64,000 bases of DNA, from positions 1,067,001 through 1,131,000 of the forward strand of contig NZ_JAMZDX010000001.1 in assembly GCF_024172095.1 (NCBI RefSeq), written 5' to 3'. Below the pieces are notes generated by a model, which saw only the letters and a program-made list of their open reading frames with translations, was not told the DNA's origin and did no database searches. Position 1 is the stretch's first letter. Every line of letters begins with the position of its first letter. Made by a program: the position numbers and the translations under genes. Of this stretch, positions 10,393 to 20,267 are shown piece after piece. The DNA is from Kitasatospora cinereorecta (GTDB lineage Bacteria > Actinomycetota > Actinomycetes > Streptomycetales > Streptomycetaceae).

Positions 10393-11586
10393 ATGACCGT
10401 CCCGTTCGTGATGGACCCGCTGGCCCGGGACAACGCCGCCGAGGGCGCCGCCCTGCGCGCCGCCGGGGCCGTGGTGCCGGTGGATCTGATGGGCGTGCGC
10501 GGCTGGGCGGTCACCCACCACGCCGAGGCCCGGGAGCTGCTCACCGACGCCCGGCTGGTGAAGAACGCCCAGCACTGGGCGGCCTTCCGGCGCGGCGAGG
10601 TGCCTGCGGACTGGCCGCTGATCGGGCTCGCGGTGCCCGGCCCCTCGATGGTGACCACCGACGGGGCCGAGCACCGGCGGCTGCGGGCGATCGTCGCCCA
10701 GGCCTTCACCCCGCGCCGGGTGGAGCTGATGCGACCCAAGGTGGAGGAGATCACCGCCGAGCTGCTCGACGCGCTGGCCGCGGCGGGCCCGGTGGCCGAC
10801 CTGAAGACGGTCTTCGCCTTCCCGCTGCCGATGTCGGTGATCGGCTGGCTGCTGGGGGTGCCGGAGCACGACCACGCCTACATCCGCGAGCTGTACGAGC
10901 GGTTCTTCAGCAGCGTGAAGACCGACATCCAGGCGACGATCGCCGCGCTGAACGCCTTCGTCGCCGACCTGGTCGCCCGGCGCCGGGCCGAGCCCGGCGA
11001 CGACCTGACCAGCGCCCTGCTGGCGGCCGACGTCGAGGGCGGCGCGCTGAGCGACGCGGAGGCCTCGGCCACCCTGCGGGTGATCATCGCGGCCGGGCAC
11101 GAGACCACCGTCAACCTGATCACCAACGCGGTGCGGGCCCTGCTCACCCATCCGGACCAGCTGGCCCTCGCCCGGTCCGGTGAGGTCCCGTGGTCGGCCG
11201 TGGTAGAGGAGTCGCTCCGCTGGACCCCGCCGACCAGCAACTTCCTGTTCCGGTTCGCCACCGAGGACATCGAGGTCGGCCCGGTGGTGGTGCCCGCGGG
11301 CGACCCGGTGCTGATCTCGTACAACGCGATCGGCCGGGACCCGGTGCAGCACGGGATCACGGCGGAGGTCTTCGACATCACCCGCCGGGCGGCCCGGCAC
11401 CTGTCCTTCGGCCACGGCCCGCACGTCTGCCCGGGATCGCCGCTGGCCCGGCTGGAGGCGGGGATCGCGCTGCCCGCGCTGTTCGAGCGCTTCCCGGACC
11501 TGTCGCTGGCCGTCCCTCAGGAGCAGCTGCGGCCCAATCCTTCCGCGGTCGTCAACAGCCTGAGCGGGCTGCCGGTGCGCCTGTAG
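10393..11586 (+). CDS. CYP154-like cytochrome P450
   Basis: This 397-residue P450 has all catalytic signatures: I-helix IIAAGHETTVNLI, helix-K ESLR in VVEESLRWTPPTS, and the heme loop LSFGHGPHVCPGSPLARLEA. It therefore looks like a working monooxygenase. It lies 54 bp after the CYP157-like gene and is the last gene of the conservon operon. CYP157/CYP154 pairs next to conservons are known from S. coelicolor. The substrate and the redox partner are not evident; no ferredoxin gene is present nearby. ATG 10393 has GGAGCTTTG upstream, with an acceptable GGAG at 10382. Confidence 0.88.
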   Translation: MTVPFVMDPLARDNAAEGAALRAAGAVVPVDLMGVRGWAVTHHAEARELLTDARLVKNAQHWAAFRRGEVPADWPLIGLAVPGPSMVTTDGAEHRRLRAIVAQAFTPRRVELMRPKVEEITAELLDALAAAGPVADLKTVFAFPLPMSVIGWLLGVPEHDHAYIRELYERFFSSVKTDIQATIAALNAFVADLVARRRAEPGDDLTSALLAADVEGGALSDAEASATLRVIIAAGHETTVNLITNAVRALLTHPDQLALARSGEVPWSAVVEESLRWTPPTSNFLFRFATEDIEVGPVVVPAGDPVLISYNAIGRDPVQHGITAEVFDITRRAARHLSFGHGPHVCPGSPLARLEAGIALPALFERFPDLSLAVPQEQLRPNPSAVVNSLSGLPVRL

Positions 11587-11771
11587 CACGGCCCGGTCAC
11601 AACTGGGGCGCTTGCCGATGAAGGTCGAACGAGCGCCTTGGCGTGGGGTAACCGGTGGGTTAACGTCTTCAAGCCAGCGATGGCTGGGTACAACTCGAAG
11701 CTCACCGGTACAGCGCAGTGTCGTTCGTCTTACTGCTGGCATATCCGCATGCCCTGGCAAGGAGGACCGCA

Positions 11772-13139
11772 TTGACCACCCCCGTGACCCCTGGACGCCG
11801 CCGACTGCTCGCAGGTTCGGCCGTACTCGCCCTGGCGTTGACGGCCGCTTGTTCCAACAGTTCCGGATCGGGCGGCTCCGGATCGTCGGCCGCCGCGCTC
11901 ACCGGTGACTGTGCGAAGTACCAGGCGTACGCCGGGCACTCCGGGACCAAGGTGACGATGTACGCCTCGATCCTCTCGCCGGAGTCGGACTCCCTGGAGA
12001 AGTCCTGGTCCGAGTTCAGTTCCTGTACGGGAATCAAGATCGTCTACGAGGGCTCCAACGACTTCGAGTCGCAGCTCCCGGTCAGAGTCAGCGGTGGCAA
12101 CGCCCCCGACTTCGCGATCATCCCGCAGCCCGGACTGCTCGCCCAGATGGTCAAGACCGGCAAGGTGGTCAAGCCGCCGCAGCAGACCGTGGACAACGAG
12201 TCCAAGTGGTCGCCGGTGTGGAAGACCTACGGCTCGGTCAACGGCACCTTCTACGCCGCGCCGATGAGCGCCAACATGAAGTCGCTGGTCTGGTACTCGC
12301 CCAAGGCCTTCAAGGCGGCCGGCTACGAGGTGCCCAAGACCTGGGCCGACCTGATGGCGCTCAGCGACCGGATGGCCAAGGCCGGGGCGGCCAAGCCCTG
12401 GTGCGGCGGCATCGGCTCCGGCACCGCGACCGGCTGGCCGGCCACCGACTGGCTGGAGGAGGTCGTGCTCGGCTCGTACGGCGGCGACGTCTACGACCAG
12501 TGGGTCGGCCACAAGGTCAAGTTCGGCGACGAGAAGATCACCACCGCGATGAAGACGGTGGCCGACTGGATGCAGAACCCGGCCTGGGTCAACGGCGGCT
12601 TCGGCGACGTGAAGTCGATCGCCACCACCACCTTCCAGGACGCCGGCACCCCGATCCTCAGCGGCAAGTGCGCCATGCTCCAGCAGGCGTCCTTCTACCG
12701 GGCGCAGTGGCCCAAGGGCACGAACATCGGACCGGACGGCGACATCTTCGCCTTCCACCTGCCCGCGGTGAACCCGCAGGTCTCCAACCCGGTCGAGGGC
12801 GGCGGCGAGTTCCTGGCTGCCTTCGCCGACCGGCCCGAGGTCCAGGCCGTGCAGAACTACCTCTCCAGCTCGGAGTGGGCGAGCAGCCGGGTGAAGGTCT
12901 CCCAGGGCTGGGTCTCCGCCAACCAGGGCGTCGACAAGAGCCTGTACACCGACCCGATCGACAAGCTCTCGGCCGAGGCGCTCACCGACCCGGCGGCCAC
13001 CTTCCGCTTCGACGGCTCGGACCTGATGCCGGCCGCGGTCGGCTCCGGCGCCGAGTGGAAGGCGCTCACCGCCTGGTTCGCCGAGGGACAGGCCATCCCG
13101 AAGGTGGCGGCCGACATCGACGCGGCCTGGCCGCAGTAG
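11772..13139 (+). CDS. Sugar ABC transporter substrate-binding lipoprotein (AglE-like)
   Basis: This 455-residue extracellular solute-binding protein of family 1 has a lipoprotein signal ending LALTAAC27, with an arginine run (RRRLL) before the hydrophobic core that could use the Tat route. TTG 11772 is chosen because AAGGAGGA lies just upstream and the signal peptide then has the right length. The mature part shows family features such as VSGGNAPDFAIIPQPGL and GKCAMLQQASFYRAQWP. It is followed by two permease genes but no ATPase gene, as in streptomycete sugar importers that share the MsiK ATPase. The sequence feels closest to alpha-glucoside binders (AglE), but the ligand is inferred. Confidence 0.84.
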   Translation: MTTPVTPGRRRLLAGSAVLALALTAACSNSSGSGGSGSSAAALTGDCAKYQAYAGHSGTKVTMYASILSPESDSLEKSWSEFSSCTGIKIVYEGSNDFESQLPVRVSGGNAPDFAIIPQPGLLAQMVKTGKVVKPPQQTVDNESKWSPVWKTYGSVNGTFYAAPMSANMKSLVWYSPKAFKAAGYEVPKTWADLMALSDRMAKAGAAKPWCGGIGSGTATGWPATDWLEEVVLGSYGGDVYDQWVGHKVKFGDEKITTAMKTVADWMQNPAWVNGGFGDVKSIATTTFQDAGTPILSGKCAMLQQASFYRAQWPKGTNIGPDGDIFAFHLPAVNPQVSNPVEGGGEFLAAFADRPEVQAVQNYLSSSEWASSRVKVSQGWVSANQGVDKSLYTDPIDKLSAEALTDPAATFRFDGSDLMPAAVGSGAEWKALTAWFAEGQAIPKVAADIDAAWPQ

Positions 13140-13213
13140 CCGGCCGTCACCGGGCAGCGCGGGTCCACCCGCCCGCGCTGCCCCTCCCCGCGCCCTGAGG
13201 AAGGACCCTCCGC

Positions 13214-14218
13214 ATGCCCACCGACCTCCAGCTGGCCGACTCGGCGTGGACGGACGCGGCGATCAAGTTCGGCAACAGCGCCGGCGCCATCGCGGGATTC
13301 CTCGGCATCCTGCTGGCCGTCTTCTTCGCCGCCGGCCGGGCCGGCGGCCGCTTCACCCGCCCGCTGGCCATCGCCGTGATGCTCGGACCGGCGGTCCTGC
13401 TGCTGGTCGTCGGCCTGGTGGTGCCACTGGTCCGCACCGTCTTCCTGAGCCTGCACAACGACGACTCCACCCGCTTCGTCGGCGGGCGGAACTACGGCTG
13501 GGCGCTGACCACCTCCAACATCCAGGACGTGCTGCTCACCACCCTGCTCTGGCTGCTGGTCGCCCCGCTGGTGGCCACCGGACTCGGCCTGGTGCTGGCG
13601 CTGCTGGTCGACCGGATGAAGGGCCAGGCGGTCTACAAGGCGCTGCTCTTCATGCCGATGGCGATCTCCCTGGTCGGCGCCTCGATCATCTGGAAGTTCG
13701 TCTACGAGGCCCGCGACCCGTCCCAGCCGCAGGTCGGCCTGCTCAGCCGGCTGGCGATCGGCCTCGGCTGGCACCACCCGCCGAACTGGATCCTCTCCCA
13801 GCCGCTCAACACCTTCCTGCTGATGGTGGTCATGGTCTGGGTGCAGACCGGCTTCGCGATGGTGGTGCTCTCGGCGGCGATCAAGGCCATCCCGGACGAG
13901 ATCACCGAGGCGGCCCGGCTGGACGGGGCCAGCGGCTTCCGGCTGTTCCGCTCGGTCACCGTGCCGATGATCCGCACCACGGTGGTGGTGGTGCTGACCA
14001 CCGTCATGATCACCACCCTGAAGGCGTTCGACATCGTCCGCACCATGACCGGCGGCAACTTCGGCACCCAGGTGCTGGCCAACGAGATGTACTCGCAGTC
14101 CTTCGTGCAGTCCAACTACGGCCGCGGCAGCGCGCTCGCCGTGATCCTCTTCCTGGCGGTGATGCCGCTGGTGGCCTACAACATCCTCCAGCTGCGCAAG
14201 GAGCGTGCGGTCCGATGA
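13214..14218 (+). CDS. Sugar ABC transporter permease (MalF/AglF-like)
   Basis: This 334-residue inner-membrane permease has about seven to eight predicted membrane segments. The binding-protein-dependent permease EAA loop is ITEAARLDGASGFRLFRSVT, which contacts the ATPase. An extra N-terminal membrane segment precedes the canonical six. The start ATG 13214 follows GAGGAAGGA. The gene follows the binding-protein gene by 74 bp, and its stop overlaps the next start as ATGA, so the two permeases are made together as a heterodimer. Confidence 0.88.
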   Translation: MPTDLQLADSAWTDAAIKFGNSAGAIAGFLGILLAVFFAAGRAGGRFTRPLAIAVMLGPAVLLLVVGLVVPLVRTVFLSLHNDDSTRFVGGRNYGWALTTSNIQDVLLTTLLWLLVAPLVATGLGLVLALLVDRMKGQAVYKALLFMPMAISLVGASIIWKFVYEARDPSQPQVGLLSRLAIGLGWHHPPNWILSQPLNTFLLMVVMVWVQTGFAMVVLSAAIKAIPDEITEAARLDGASGFRLFRSVTVPMIRTTVVVVLTTVMITTLKAFDIVRTMTGGNFGTQVLANEMYSQSFVQSNYGRGSALAVILFLAVMPLVAYNILQLRKERAVR

Positions 14219-15168
14219 GCGACGTACGGGAGAGCGAGGCGCCGGTCGCCGTGGCGCCGGTGACTACGGCGAAGGCGGTCCGGAAGTCCTTCAGCAGTCC
14301 GATCGCCTCGGCCCTGGTGATCGCGGTGACCGTGCTGTGGACCATCCCCACCCTGGGGCTGCTGGTCACCTCGCTGCGGCCCAAGGAGGACGTGGCGAGC
14401 AGCGGCTGGTGGGAGGCGTTCGTCCACCCGGACCTCGGGCTCGGCAACTACCACGCGGTGCTGTTCGAGGGCGGCTTCGGCAACAGCGCCGGACTGCTGC
14501 CCTTCCTGGTCAACTCGCTGGCGATCAGCGTGCCCGCCACCGTCTTCCCGCTGGTGCTGGCCGCGATGGCGGCGTACGCGCTGGCCTGGGTGAGGTTCCG
14601 TGGCAGCGACACGGTGTTCTTCGTGATCTTCGCACTGCAGGTGGTGCCGCTGCAGATGGCGCTGATCCCGCTGCTCCAGCTGTTCTCCGGCGGCGCGCAC
14701 ATCGGCTCGGTGGAGATCATTCCGGCGCTGGACCTCAAGGGCACGTACGCCCCGGTCTGGCTGGCGCACACCATGTTCGCGCTGCCGCTGGCGATCTTCC
14801 TGCTGCACAACTTCATCGCCCAGCTGCCGCGGGACCTGATGGAGGCCGCGATCGTGGACGGCGCCTCGCACTTCAAGATCTTCCGATCGATCGTGCTGCC
14901 GCTGTGCGCCCCGGCGCTCGCCTCCTTCGCCATCTTCCAGTTCCTCTGGGTGTGGAACGACCTGCTGGTCGCCCTCACCTTCGCCGGCGGCACCCCCGAG
15001 GTCGCCCCGATGACCGCCCGGCTCGCCCAGATGGCCGGCTCCACCGGCCAGCGCTGGGAGCTGCTGACGGCCGGCGCCTTCCTGTCGCTGATCGTCCCGC
15101 TGGCCGTCTTCTTCGCCCTGCAGCGCTACTTCGTCCGGGGTCTGCTCGCGGGTTCCGTCAAGGGATAG
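14215..15168 (+). CDS. Sugar ABC transporter permease (MalG/AglG-like)
   Basis: The 317-residue partner permease has a cytoplasmic N-terminus, six predicted membrane segments and the EAA loop LMEAAIVDGASHFKIFRSIV. It completes the importer started by the lipoprotein at 11772. No ATP-binding subunit is encoded in the cluster; a shared ATPase such as MsiK elsewhere in the genome is expected from what is known in streptomycetes. ATG 14215 overlaps the stop of the first permease. Confidence 0.88.
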   Translation: MSDVRESEAPVAVAPVTTAKAVRKSFSSPIASALVIAVTVLWTIPTLGLLVTSLRPKEDVASSGWWEAFVHPDLGLGNYHAVLFEGGFGNSAGLLPFLVNSLAISVPATVFPLVLAAMAAYALAWVRFRGSDTVFFVIFALQVVPLQMALIPLLQLFSGGAHIGSVEIIPALDLKGTYAPVWLAHTMFALPLAIFLLHNFIAQLPRDLMEAAIVDGASHFKIFRSIVLPLCAPALASFAIFQFLWVWNDLLVALTFAGGTPEVAPMTARLAQMAGSTGQRWELLTAGAFLSLIVPLAVFFALQRYFVRGLLAGSVKG

Positions 15169-15269
15169 TCACGAATGTGGTGATTTCGGGGACGCGTTCA
15201 CCTCCGAGCCGGTACACCGGTAGCGGTAATTCCGCCGCTGATGCGGTTATCCGACCTTGGGGGGTTGGC

Positions 15270-18200
15270 GTGCAATTCAGAAGACGGCTCGCGGGCGTGC
15301 TGGTGGCCCTGTTCGCGGCGGCGTCCGCGACGGTGGCGAGCACCCCGGCCCACGCGGCCACCGCGGTGCTCGGCACCAACACGGTGGGCGCGGCCACCGA
15401 CTCGGGCGACTCCAACTACCTCAACGCCTCGCGCTACGTCACCGGCGCCGCCGGCGGCACGGTCACCAGCATGAGCGTGTACGTGGGCGCGGTGGCGCCC
15501 GCGCCCAACAACCAGTACCAGGTGGCGATCTACACCGACAGCGCGGGCAGGCCCGGCTCCCTGGTCTCCTCCAGCGGCGCCGGCACCCTGACCGCCGACA
15601 GCTGGAACACCGTCCCGCTCACCGCGACCCTCGCGCCCAACACCCCGTACTGGCTGGCCTACAACTCCAACGGCAACGGCGCCACCGTCAACAACCTCAA
15701 GTACGCGAGCGGGGGCACCAGCGGCTACTCCACCGGCGGCACGGCCTACGGAACCTGGCCGAGCAGCTTCGGCGCGGTCTCCACCGGCTCGCTGAACTAC
15801 TCGATCTACGCCACCTACACCCCCGACGGCAGCGGCACCCCGCCGCCCGGCGCCGGGCCCGGCACCGAGGGGCCGATCCTGCTGGTCGGCGACCCGGCCA
15901 ACCCCTACACCCGGTACTACAGCGAGATCCTCAAGGCCGAGGGCCTCAACTACTACAAGGTCGCCGACCTCTCCGCGGTCACCGGCACCACCCTCGCCGC
16001 GTACGACGTGGTACTGCTCGGCGAGCTGCCGCTGACCGCCGCCCAGACCACGATGTTCAGCGACTGGACCAATGCCGGCGGCCGACTGATCGCCATGCGG
16101 CCGGACAAGCAACTCGCCCCGCTGCTCGGCCTCACCGCCACCACCGGGACGCTCACCGACGCCTACCTGAAAATCGACACCTCGGCCGCCCCCGGCGCCG
16201 GGCTGACCGGCGACACCATGGGCTTCCACGGCACCGCGGACCGGTACACCCTGGGCGGCGCGACCGCCGTGGCGACCCTGTACGGCGACGCCGCCACCGC
16301 CACCGCCAACCCTGCGGTCACCCTGCGCACCGTCGGCAGCGGACGGGCCGCCGCCTTCACCTTCGACCTCGCCAAGTCGGTGGTGCAGACCCGCCAGGGC
16401 AACATCGCCTGGGCCGGGCAGCAGCGCGACTCGACCGACGGCTACGAGGCCAGCGAGATGTTCTTCGGCACCAACGGGCAGCCGAACTGGAACAACCTCG
16501 ACAAGGCCCTCATCCCGATCGCCGACGAGCAGCAGCGGCTGCTGGCCAACCTGATCACCACGATGGACGCCGCCAAGAAGCCGCTGCCGCGGTTCTGGTA
16601 CTACCCGCGGGACGTCAAGGCGGTGGTCGTCATGACCGGTGACGACCACGGCATCGGCGGCACCACCGGCCGATGGGACGGCTACATCGCGCAGTCCCCG
16701 GCCGGCTGCAACGTGGCCAACTGGGAGTGCATCCGCGGATCCTCGTACATCTACACCGACGACCCGATGACCGACGCCCAGGCCAAGGCGTACACCGACC
16801 AGGGCTTCGAGGTCGGCGTCCACGTCACCACCGGCTGCAAGCCCTGGGGCACCCCGGCCGACCTGCAGAACACCTACACCACCCAGCTGTCCGCCTGGGC
16901 CGCCAAGTACGGCTCGCTGCCGGCGCCGTCCAGCAGCCGCACCCACTGCGTCGAGTGGGACGACTGGGCGACCCAGGCCAAGACCAAGCTGGCCAACGGG
17001 ATCCGGCTGGACGCGGACTACTACTACTACCCGTCCTCCTTCGTGCAGGACCGGCCCGGCTACTTCAACGGCACCGGTGAGATCATGAAGTTCGCCGACA
17101 GCGACGGCACGGTGATCGACGAGTACCAGGCGACCACCCAGCTGACCGACGAGTCCGGCCAGTCCTACCCGAACACCATCAACACCCTGCTCGACGCGGC
17201 CTACGGCAGCCAGGGCTACTACGCGGCGCTGACCGCCAACATCCACACCGACTACGCGGCCTCCACCGCCTCGGACGCGGTCATCTCGGCCGCCAAGGCC
17301 CACGGCGTCCCGGTGGTCTCCGGCCGGCAGATGCTGACCTGGCTCGACGGCCGCAACGGCTCCGCCTTCTCCAAGATGGCCTGGGCCGGCAACGCGCTGA
17401 CCTTCGACATCACCGGCGGAGCCAACGGGCTTCGCGCGATGGTCCCGGTCAACTCGGCGGCCGGCACCCTGGCCGGCATCAGCCGCGGCGGGCAGGCGGT
17501 CAACTACCGGATCGAGACCATCCACGGCGTCGCGTACGCCTTCTTCGACGGCACCGTCGGCTCGTACACCGCCAGTTACGGCCAGGACACCACCCCGCCC
17601 ACCGTGACCGGCAGTTCGCCGACGGGCGGGGCGACCGGGGTGGCGATCGGCTCCACCGTGCGGTTCTCCTTCAGCGAGCCGCTCAACCCGTCCACCGTCA
17701 CCTCCTCGACGGTGACGCTGAAGACCACCAGCGGCTCCACCCCGGTGGCGGGCGCGGTGTCCTACGACTCGGCGACCAGCACGGCGGTCTTCACCCCGAG
17801 CTCCCCACTCGCCCTGACGACCGGCTACACCGCCACCGTGGCGGGGGTGAAGGACAGCGCGGGCAACGCCCTGGCGGCGCCGTACGCGATCGCCTTCACC
17901 ACCGGAGGGGCACCGCCGAAGACCATCGGCAACACCGCGGTCGGCACCCTGATCGACGACACCGACTCCAACCACCTCAATGGGTCGAAGATCACCACCG
18001 GGGCCGCCGCGGTGCCGCTGACCTCGCTCAGCGTGCACGTCGGCTCGGTCAGCGCGGCGCCCAACAACCAGTTCCAGCTGGCGGTCTACTCCGACAGCGC
18101 GGGCTCGCCCGGCAACCTGGTGGCCTCCACCGCGAGCGGCACGCTGACCGCCAACGCGTGGAACTCGGTGCCGGTCAACGTCACGCTGGCGGCCAACACC

Positions 18201-18383
18201 ACGTACTGGCTGGTCTACAACAGCAACGGCACCAGCACCGCGGTGAACAACATGAACTACGGTGCGGGGGCGTCCGGTTCGGGTGCCTACAGCAACACCG
18301 GGGTGCCGTTCGGGACCTGGCCGACCAGCTTCGGTCCGGCGGTGAAGGACTCGCTGGTCTACTCGCTCTACGGCTCGTACTAG
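15270..18383 (+). CDS. Large secreted multidomain protein with duplicated terminal modules
   Basis: This 1037-residue exported protein starts with a signal peptide (cleavage after AHA29). Residues about 30-190 and 884-1037 are two copies of one beta-rich module: both have an IGTNTVG/IGNTAVG-type start, the APNNQYQVAIY/APNNQFQLAVY strand, and tandem NT.YWL and YNSNG motifs. Between them lie a glutamine-amidotransferase-like region (GPILLVGDPANPYTRYYSEI, about 200-390), a polysaccharide-deacetylase-like region (VVVMTGDDHG, then FEVGVHV, about 440-700) and a bacterial Ig-like domain (about 775-880, TPPTVTGSSPTGGATGVA). The layout suggests a cell-surface or matrix carbohydrate enzyme with adhesion modules. 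The catalytic assignment is tentative, because only the first DD and one His motif are clear. GTG 15270 gives the full signal peptide. Confidence 0.75.
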   Translation: MQFRRRLAGVLVALFAAASATVASTPAHAATAVLGTNTVGAATDSGDSNYLNASRYVTGAAGGTVTSMSVYVGAVAPAPNNQYQVAIYTDSAGRPGSLVSSSGAGTLTADSWNTVPLTATLAPNTPYWLAYNSNGNGATVNNLKYASGGTSGYSTGGTAYGTWPSSFGAVSTGSLNYSIYATYTPDGSGTPPPGAGPGTEGPILLVGDPANPYTRYYSEILKAEGLNYYKVADLSAVTGTTLAAYDVVLLGELPLTAAQTTMFSDWTNAGGRLIAMRPDKQLAPLLGLTATTGTLTDAYLKIDTSAAPGAGLTGDTMGFHGTADRYTLGGATAVATLYGDAATATANPAVTLRTVGSGRAAAFTFDLAKSVVQTRQGNIAWAGQQRDSTDGYEASEMFFGTNGQPNWNNLDKALIPIADEQQRLLANLITTMDAAKKPLPRFWYYPRDVKAVVVMTGDDHGIGGTTGRWDGYIAQSPAGCNVANWECIRGSSYIYTDDPMTDAQAKAYTDQGFEVGVHVTTGCKPWGTPADLQNTYTTQLSAWAAKYGSLPAPSSSRTHCVEWDDWATQAKTKLANGIRLDADYYYYPSSFVQDRPGYFNGTGEIMKFADSDGTVIDEYQATTQLTDESGQSYPNTINTLLDAAYGSQGYYAALTANIHTDYAASTASDAVISAAKAHGVPVVSGRQMLTWLDGRNGSAFSKMAWAGNALTFDITGGANGLRAMVPVNSAAGTLAGISRGGQAVNYRIETIHGVAYAFFDGTVGSYTASYGQDTTPPTVTGSSPTGGATGVAIGSTVRFSFSEPLNPSTVTSSTVTLKTTSGSTPVAGAVSYDSATSTAVFTPSSPLALTTGYTATVAGVKDSAGNALAAPYAIAFTTGGAPPKTIGNTAVGTLIDDTDSNHLNGSKITTGAAAVPLTSLSVHVGSVSAAPNNQFQLAVYSDSAGSPGNLVASTASGTLTANAWNSVPVNVTLAANTTYWLVYNSNGTSTAVNNMNYGAGASGSGAYSNTGVPFGTWPTSFGPAVKDSLVYSLYGSY

Positions 18384-18403
18384 CGCTGCCGTTCGGCCCG
18401 GTC

Positions 18404-18448
18404 GCCGGGGCGGCTTGTGTCACAACTCTGTGACCAAGCCGCCCCGGC
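18404..18448. terminator. Long hairpin terminator after the secreted protein gene
   Basis: A 14-bp GC-rich stem (GCCGGGGCGGCTTG and its complement) continues into an inner GTCACA/TGTGAC pair around a small loop. This gives about 20 paired bases with one bulge. Confidence 0.85.
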
Positions 18449-18520
18449 AGCATTTTGAACCTGTTCAGAAGCGTGCTCGGCCCCCTAGAGTCACGGGCGT
18501 TCGAGTTCTGAGGGGGTTTC

Positions 18521-20170
18521 ATGTCGAGTCCGTCCGTACCGTCGGGGCCGTCGTCCGCGGGGTCTGCCGGGGCCGGTGGGGTCAAGGCGCCTGCGGGGGT
18601 TGCGGGGGCTGCAGGGGTTGCGGGGCCTGCGGGGGCCAACCCGTACCAGTGGCGGCCGCCGCAGCCGCCGCCGGAGGCCGCCTGGTCCAAGCTGACCCGG
18701 GCGCGGCCGGCCGAGGAGCCCCGGCTGCGGGTGGTCGCGGCGGCGGCCGGCGCCGGACTGCTGTCCGCCGCCCTCTACGGCGACGGCGTGGGCGTCAACC
18801 TGCTGCTGTGCGCGCTGGGCGCCGCCGCGGCCGCGGCGCTGGTGGCGGTGGCCACCGGGCGGCGCGCCCGGCCCTGGACGCTGGCCTTCGCCGCGTCCGC
18901 GCTGGCCCTCACCGCCGTCCCGGCGGTCAGCGACGGCGGCTGGGAGACCGCCCTCGCGCTGATCGCCTCGGTCGGCATCGCCTCGCTCACGCTGCACGGC
19001 GGCCGCCGCTGGGCCGGCGTACTGCTCGGCACAGTCGGCCTCTGGGCGCACCTGGTCCCCGGCGCCGCCTGGGCGGTCCGGGCCCTGCGCTCGCAGCACT
19101 TCCCAGCCCGCGGCAAGGTGGTGCCGGTCGCGAAGGCGGTCGGCCTCGCGGCCGTCCTGCTGATCCTCTTCGGTTCGCTGTTCGCCGGTGCCGACTCGAC
19201 CGTGGCGGACCTGCTGGAGAGCCTGATCCCCTCGATGGACCTCGGCGACTTCCCGGTGCGGGTGGTCTACTTCGTCGTCGGGACCGGGCTGGCGCTCGCC
19301 GCCGCCCACACCGCCGCCGCCCCGCGCCGCTGGGACCGGCTGGAGGTGCCGGCCGGCCGCGAGCGCGGCCGCCTGGAGTGGGCCATCCCGCTGGTGGCGA
19401 TGAACCTGCTGTTCGGCGGCTTCGTGCTGGTGCAGCTGGTGGTGCTGATCGGCGGCTACGGCGCGATCATGCGCCGGACCGGAATGACCCCCGCCGAGTA
19501 CGCCCGGCAGGGCTTCTGGCAGCTGCTCTGGGTCGCGGTGCTGACCCTGGTCGTGGTGGCGTTCGCCAAGTTCTGGGCGCCGCGGAGCAATGACGGCGAC
19601 CGCCGGCTGGTGAAGATCATGCTGGGTCTGCTGTGCGTGCTCACCCTGGTCGTGGTGGCCACCGCGCTGGTGCGGATGAGCCTCTACCTGGACGCCTTCG
19701 GGCTGAGCCAGCAGCGGCTGGCGGTCGCGGCCATGGAGATCTGGCTGGGCGTGGTGTTCCTGCTGGTGCTGGCCGGGGGAGTGCTGGCCGCCCGTAGCTG
19801 GCTGCCGCGCGCGGTGGTGCTGAGCGGGGCGCTGGCGCTGGCCGTGTTCGGGCTGATCCGGCCGGACGCGATGGTCGCCGAGCAGAACGTGGCCCGCTTC
19901 GAGCAGTCGCACACGCTGGACATCGGCTACCTCCGCGGGCTGTCCGCGGACGCCGTCCCCGCGCTCGACCGGCTGCCCGGCGACTACCGCACCTGCAGCC
20001 TCCAGCTGATCGCCGCGTCGCTCGCGGACCAGCAGAGCCCCTGGTACGCGACCAGCCTCGCGGAGAGCCGGGCCCGGCAGATCCTGCACGACCGGCCGGT
20101 GGCGCAGGACCGCGGAGCGGCCTGCCTGCGGGTGGGCTACCGGGAGGACCCGTACCGGTACGGGGACTGA
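18521..20170 (+). CDS. DUF4173 family polytopic membrane protein
   Basis: This 549-residue integral membrane protein has a 60-residue Gly/Ala/Pro-rich cytoplasmic start and about ten to twelve hydrophobic segments. It has the DUF4173 pattern: a loop with VVPVAKAVGLAAVLLILFGS, the FAGADSTVADLLES stretch, and a soluble C-terminus with NVARFEQSHTLDIGYLRGLS. The function of the family is unknown. Repeats of Gly-Ala-Ala in the N-terminal tail look like slippage-prone low complexity. Hairpins bound it on both sides, so it is transcribed alone. ATG 18521 follows a GAGGGGG stretch. Confidence 0.8.
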   Translation: MSSPSVPSGPSSAGSAGAGGVKAPAGVAGAAGVAGPAGANPYQWRPPQPPPEAAWSKLTRARPAEEPRLRVVAAAAGAGLLSAALYGDGVGVNLLLCALGAAAAAALVAVATGRRARPWTLAFAASALALTAVPAVSDGGWETALALIASVGIASLTLHGGRRWAGVLLGTVGLWAHLVPGAAWAVRALRSQHFPARGKVVPVAKAVGLAAVLLILFGSLFAGADSTVADLLESLIPSMDLGDFPVRVVYFVVGTGLALAAAHTAAAPRRWDRLEVPAGRERGRLEWAIPLVAMNLLFGGFVLVQLVVLIGGYGAIMRRTGMTPAEYARQGFWQLLWVAVLTLVVVAFAKFWAPRSNDGDRRLVKIMLGLLCVLTLVVVATALVRMSLYLDAFGLSQQRLAVAAMEIWLGVVFLLVLAGGVLAARSWLPRAVVLSGALALAVFGLIRPDAMVAEQNVARFEQSHTLDIGYLRGLSADAVPALDRLPGDYRTCSLQLIAASLADQQSPWYATSLAESRARQILHDRPVAQDRGAACLRVGYREDPYRYGD

Positions 20171-20216
20171 CGGGGCCGGCAGAGGCCGGCGAGGCCAGTG
20201 GGGCCGGCGGGGACGG

Positions 20217-20254
20217 CGGATGGCGGGCGTGCCGGGGGGCACGCCCGCCATCCG
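20217..20254. terminator. Bidirectional terminator between convergent genes
   Basis: Perfect 17-bp arms (CGGATGGCGGGCGTGCC and its complement) surround a GGGG loop between the DUF4173 gene and the convergent MFS gene. Confidence 0.85.
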
Positions 20255-20267
20255 GCGGTCGGAGGCG

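Noticed and set aside
18457..18466. GAACCTGTTC as a LexA (SOS) box
   Set aside because: The half-site spacing is 2 bp instead of the 4 bp of the actinobacterial SOS box, and the gene is not a repair gene.
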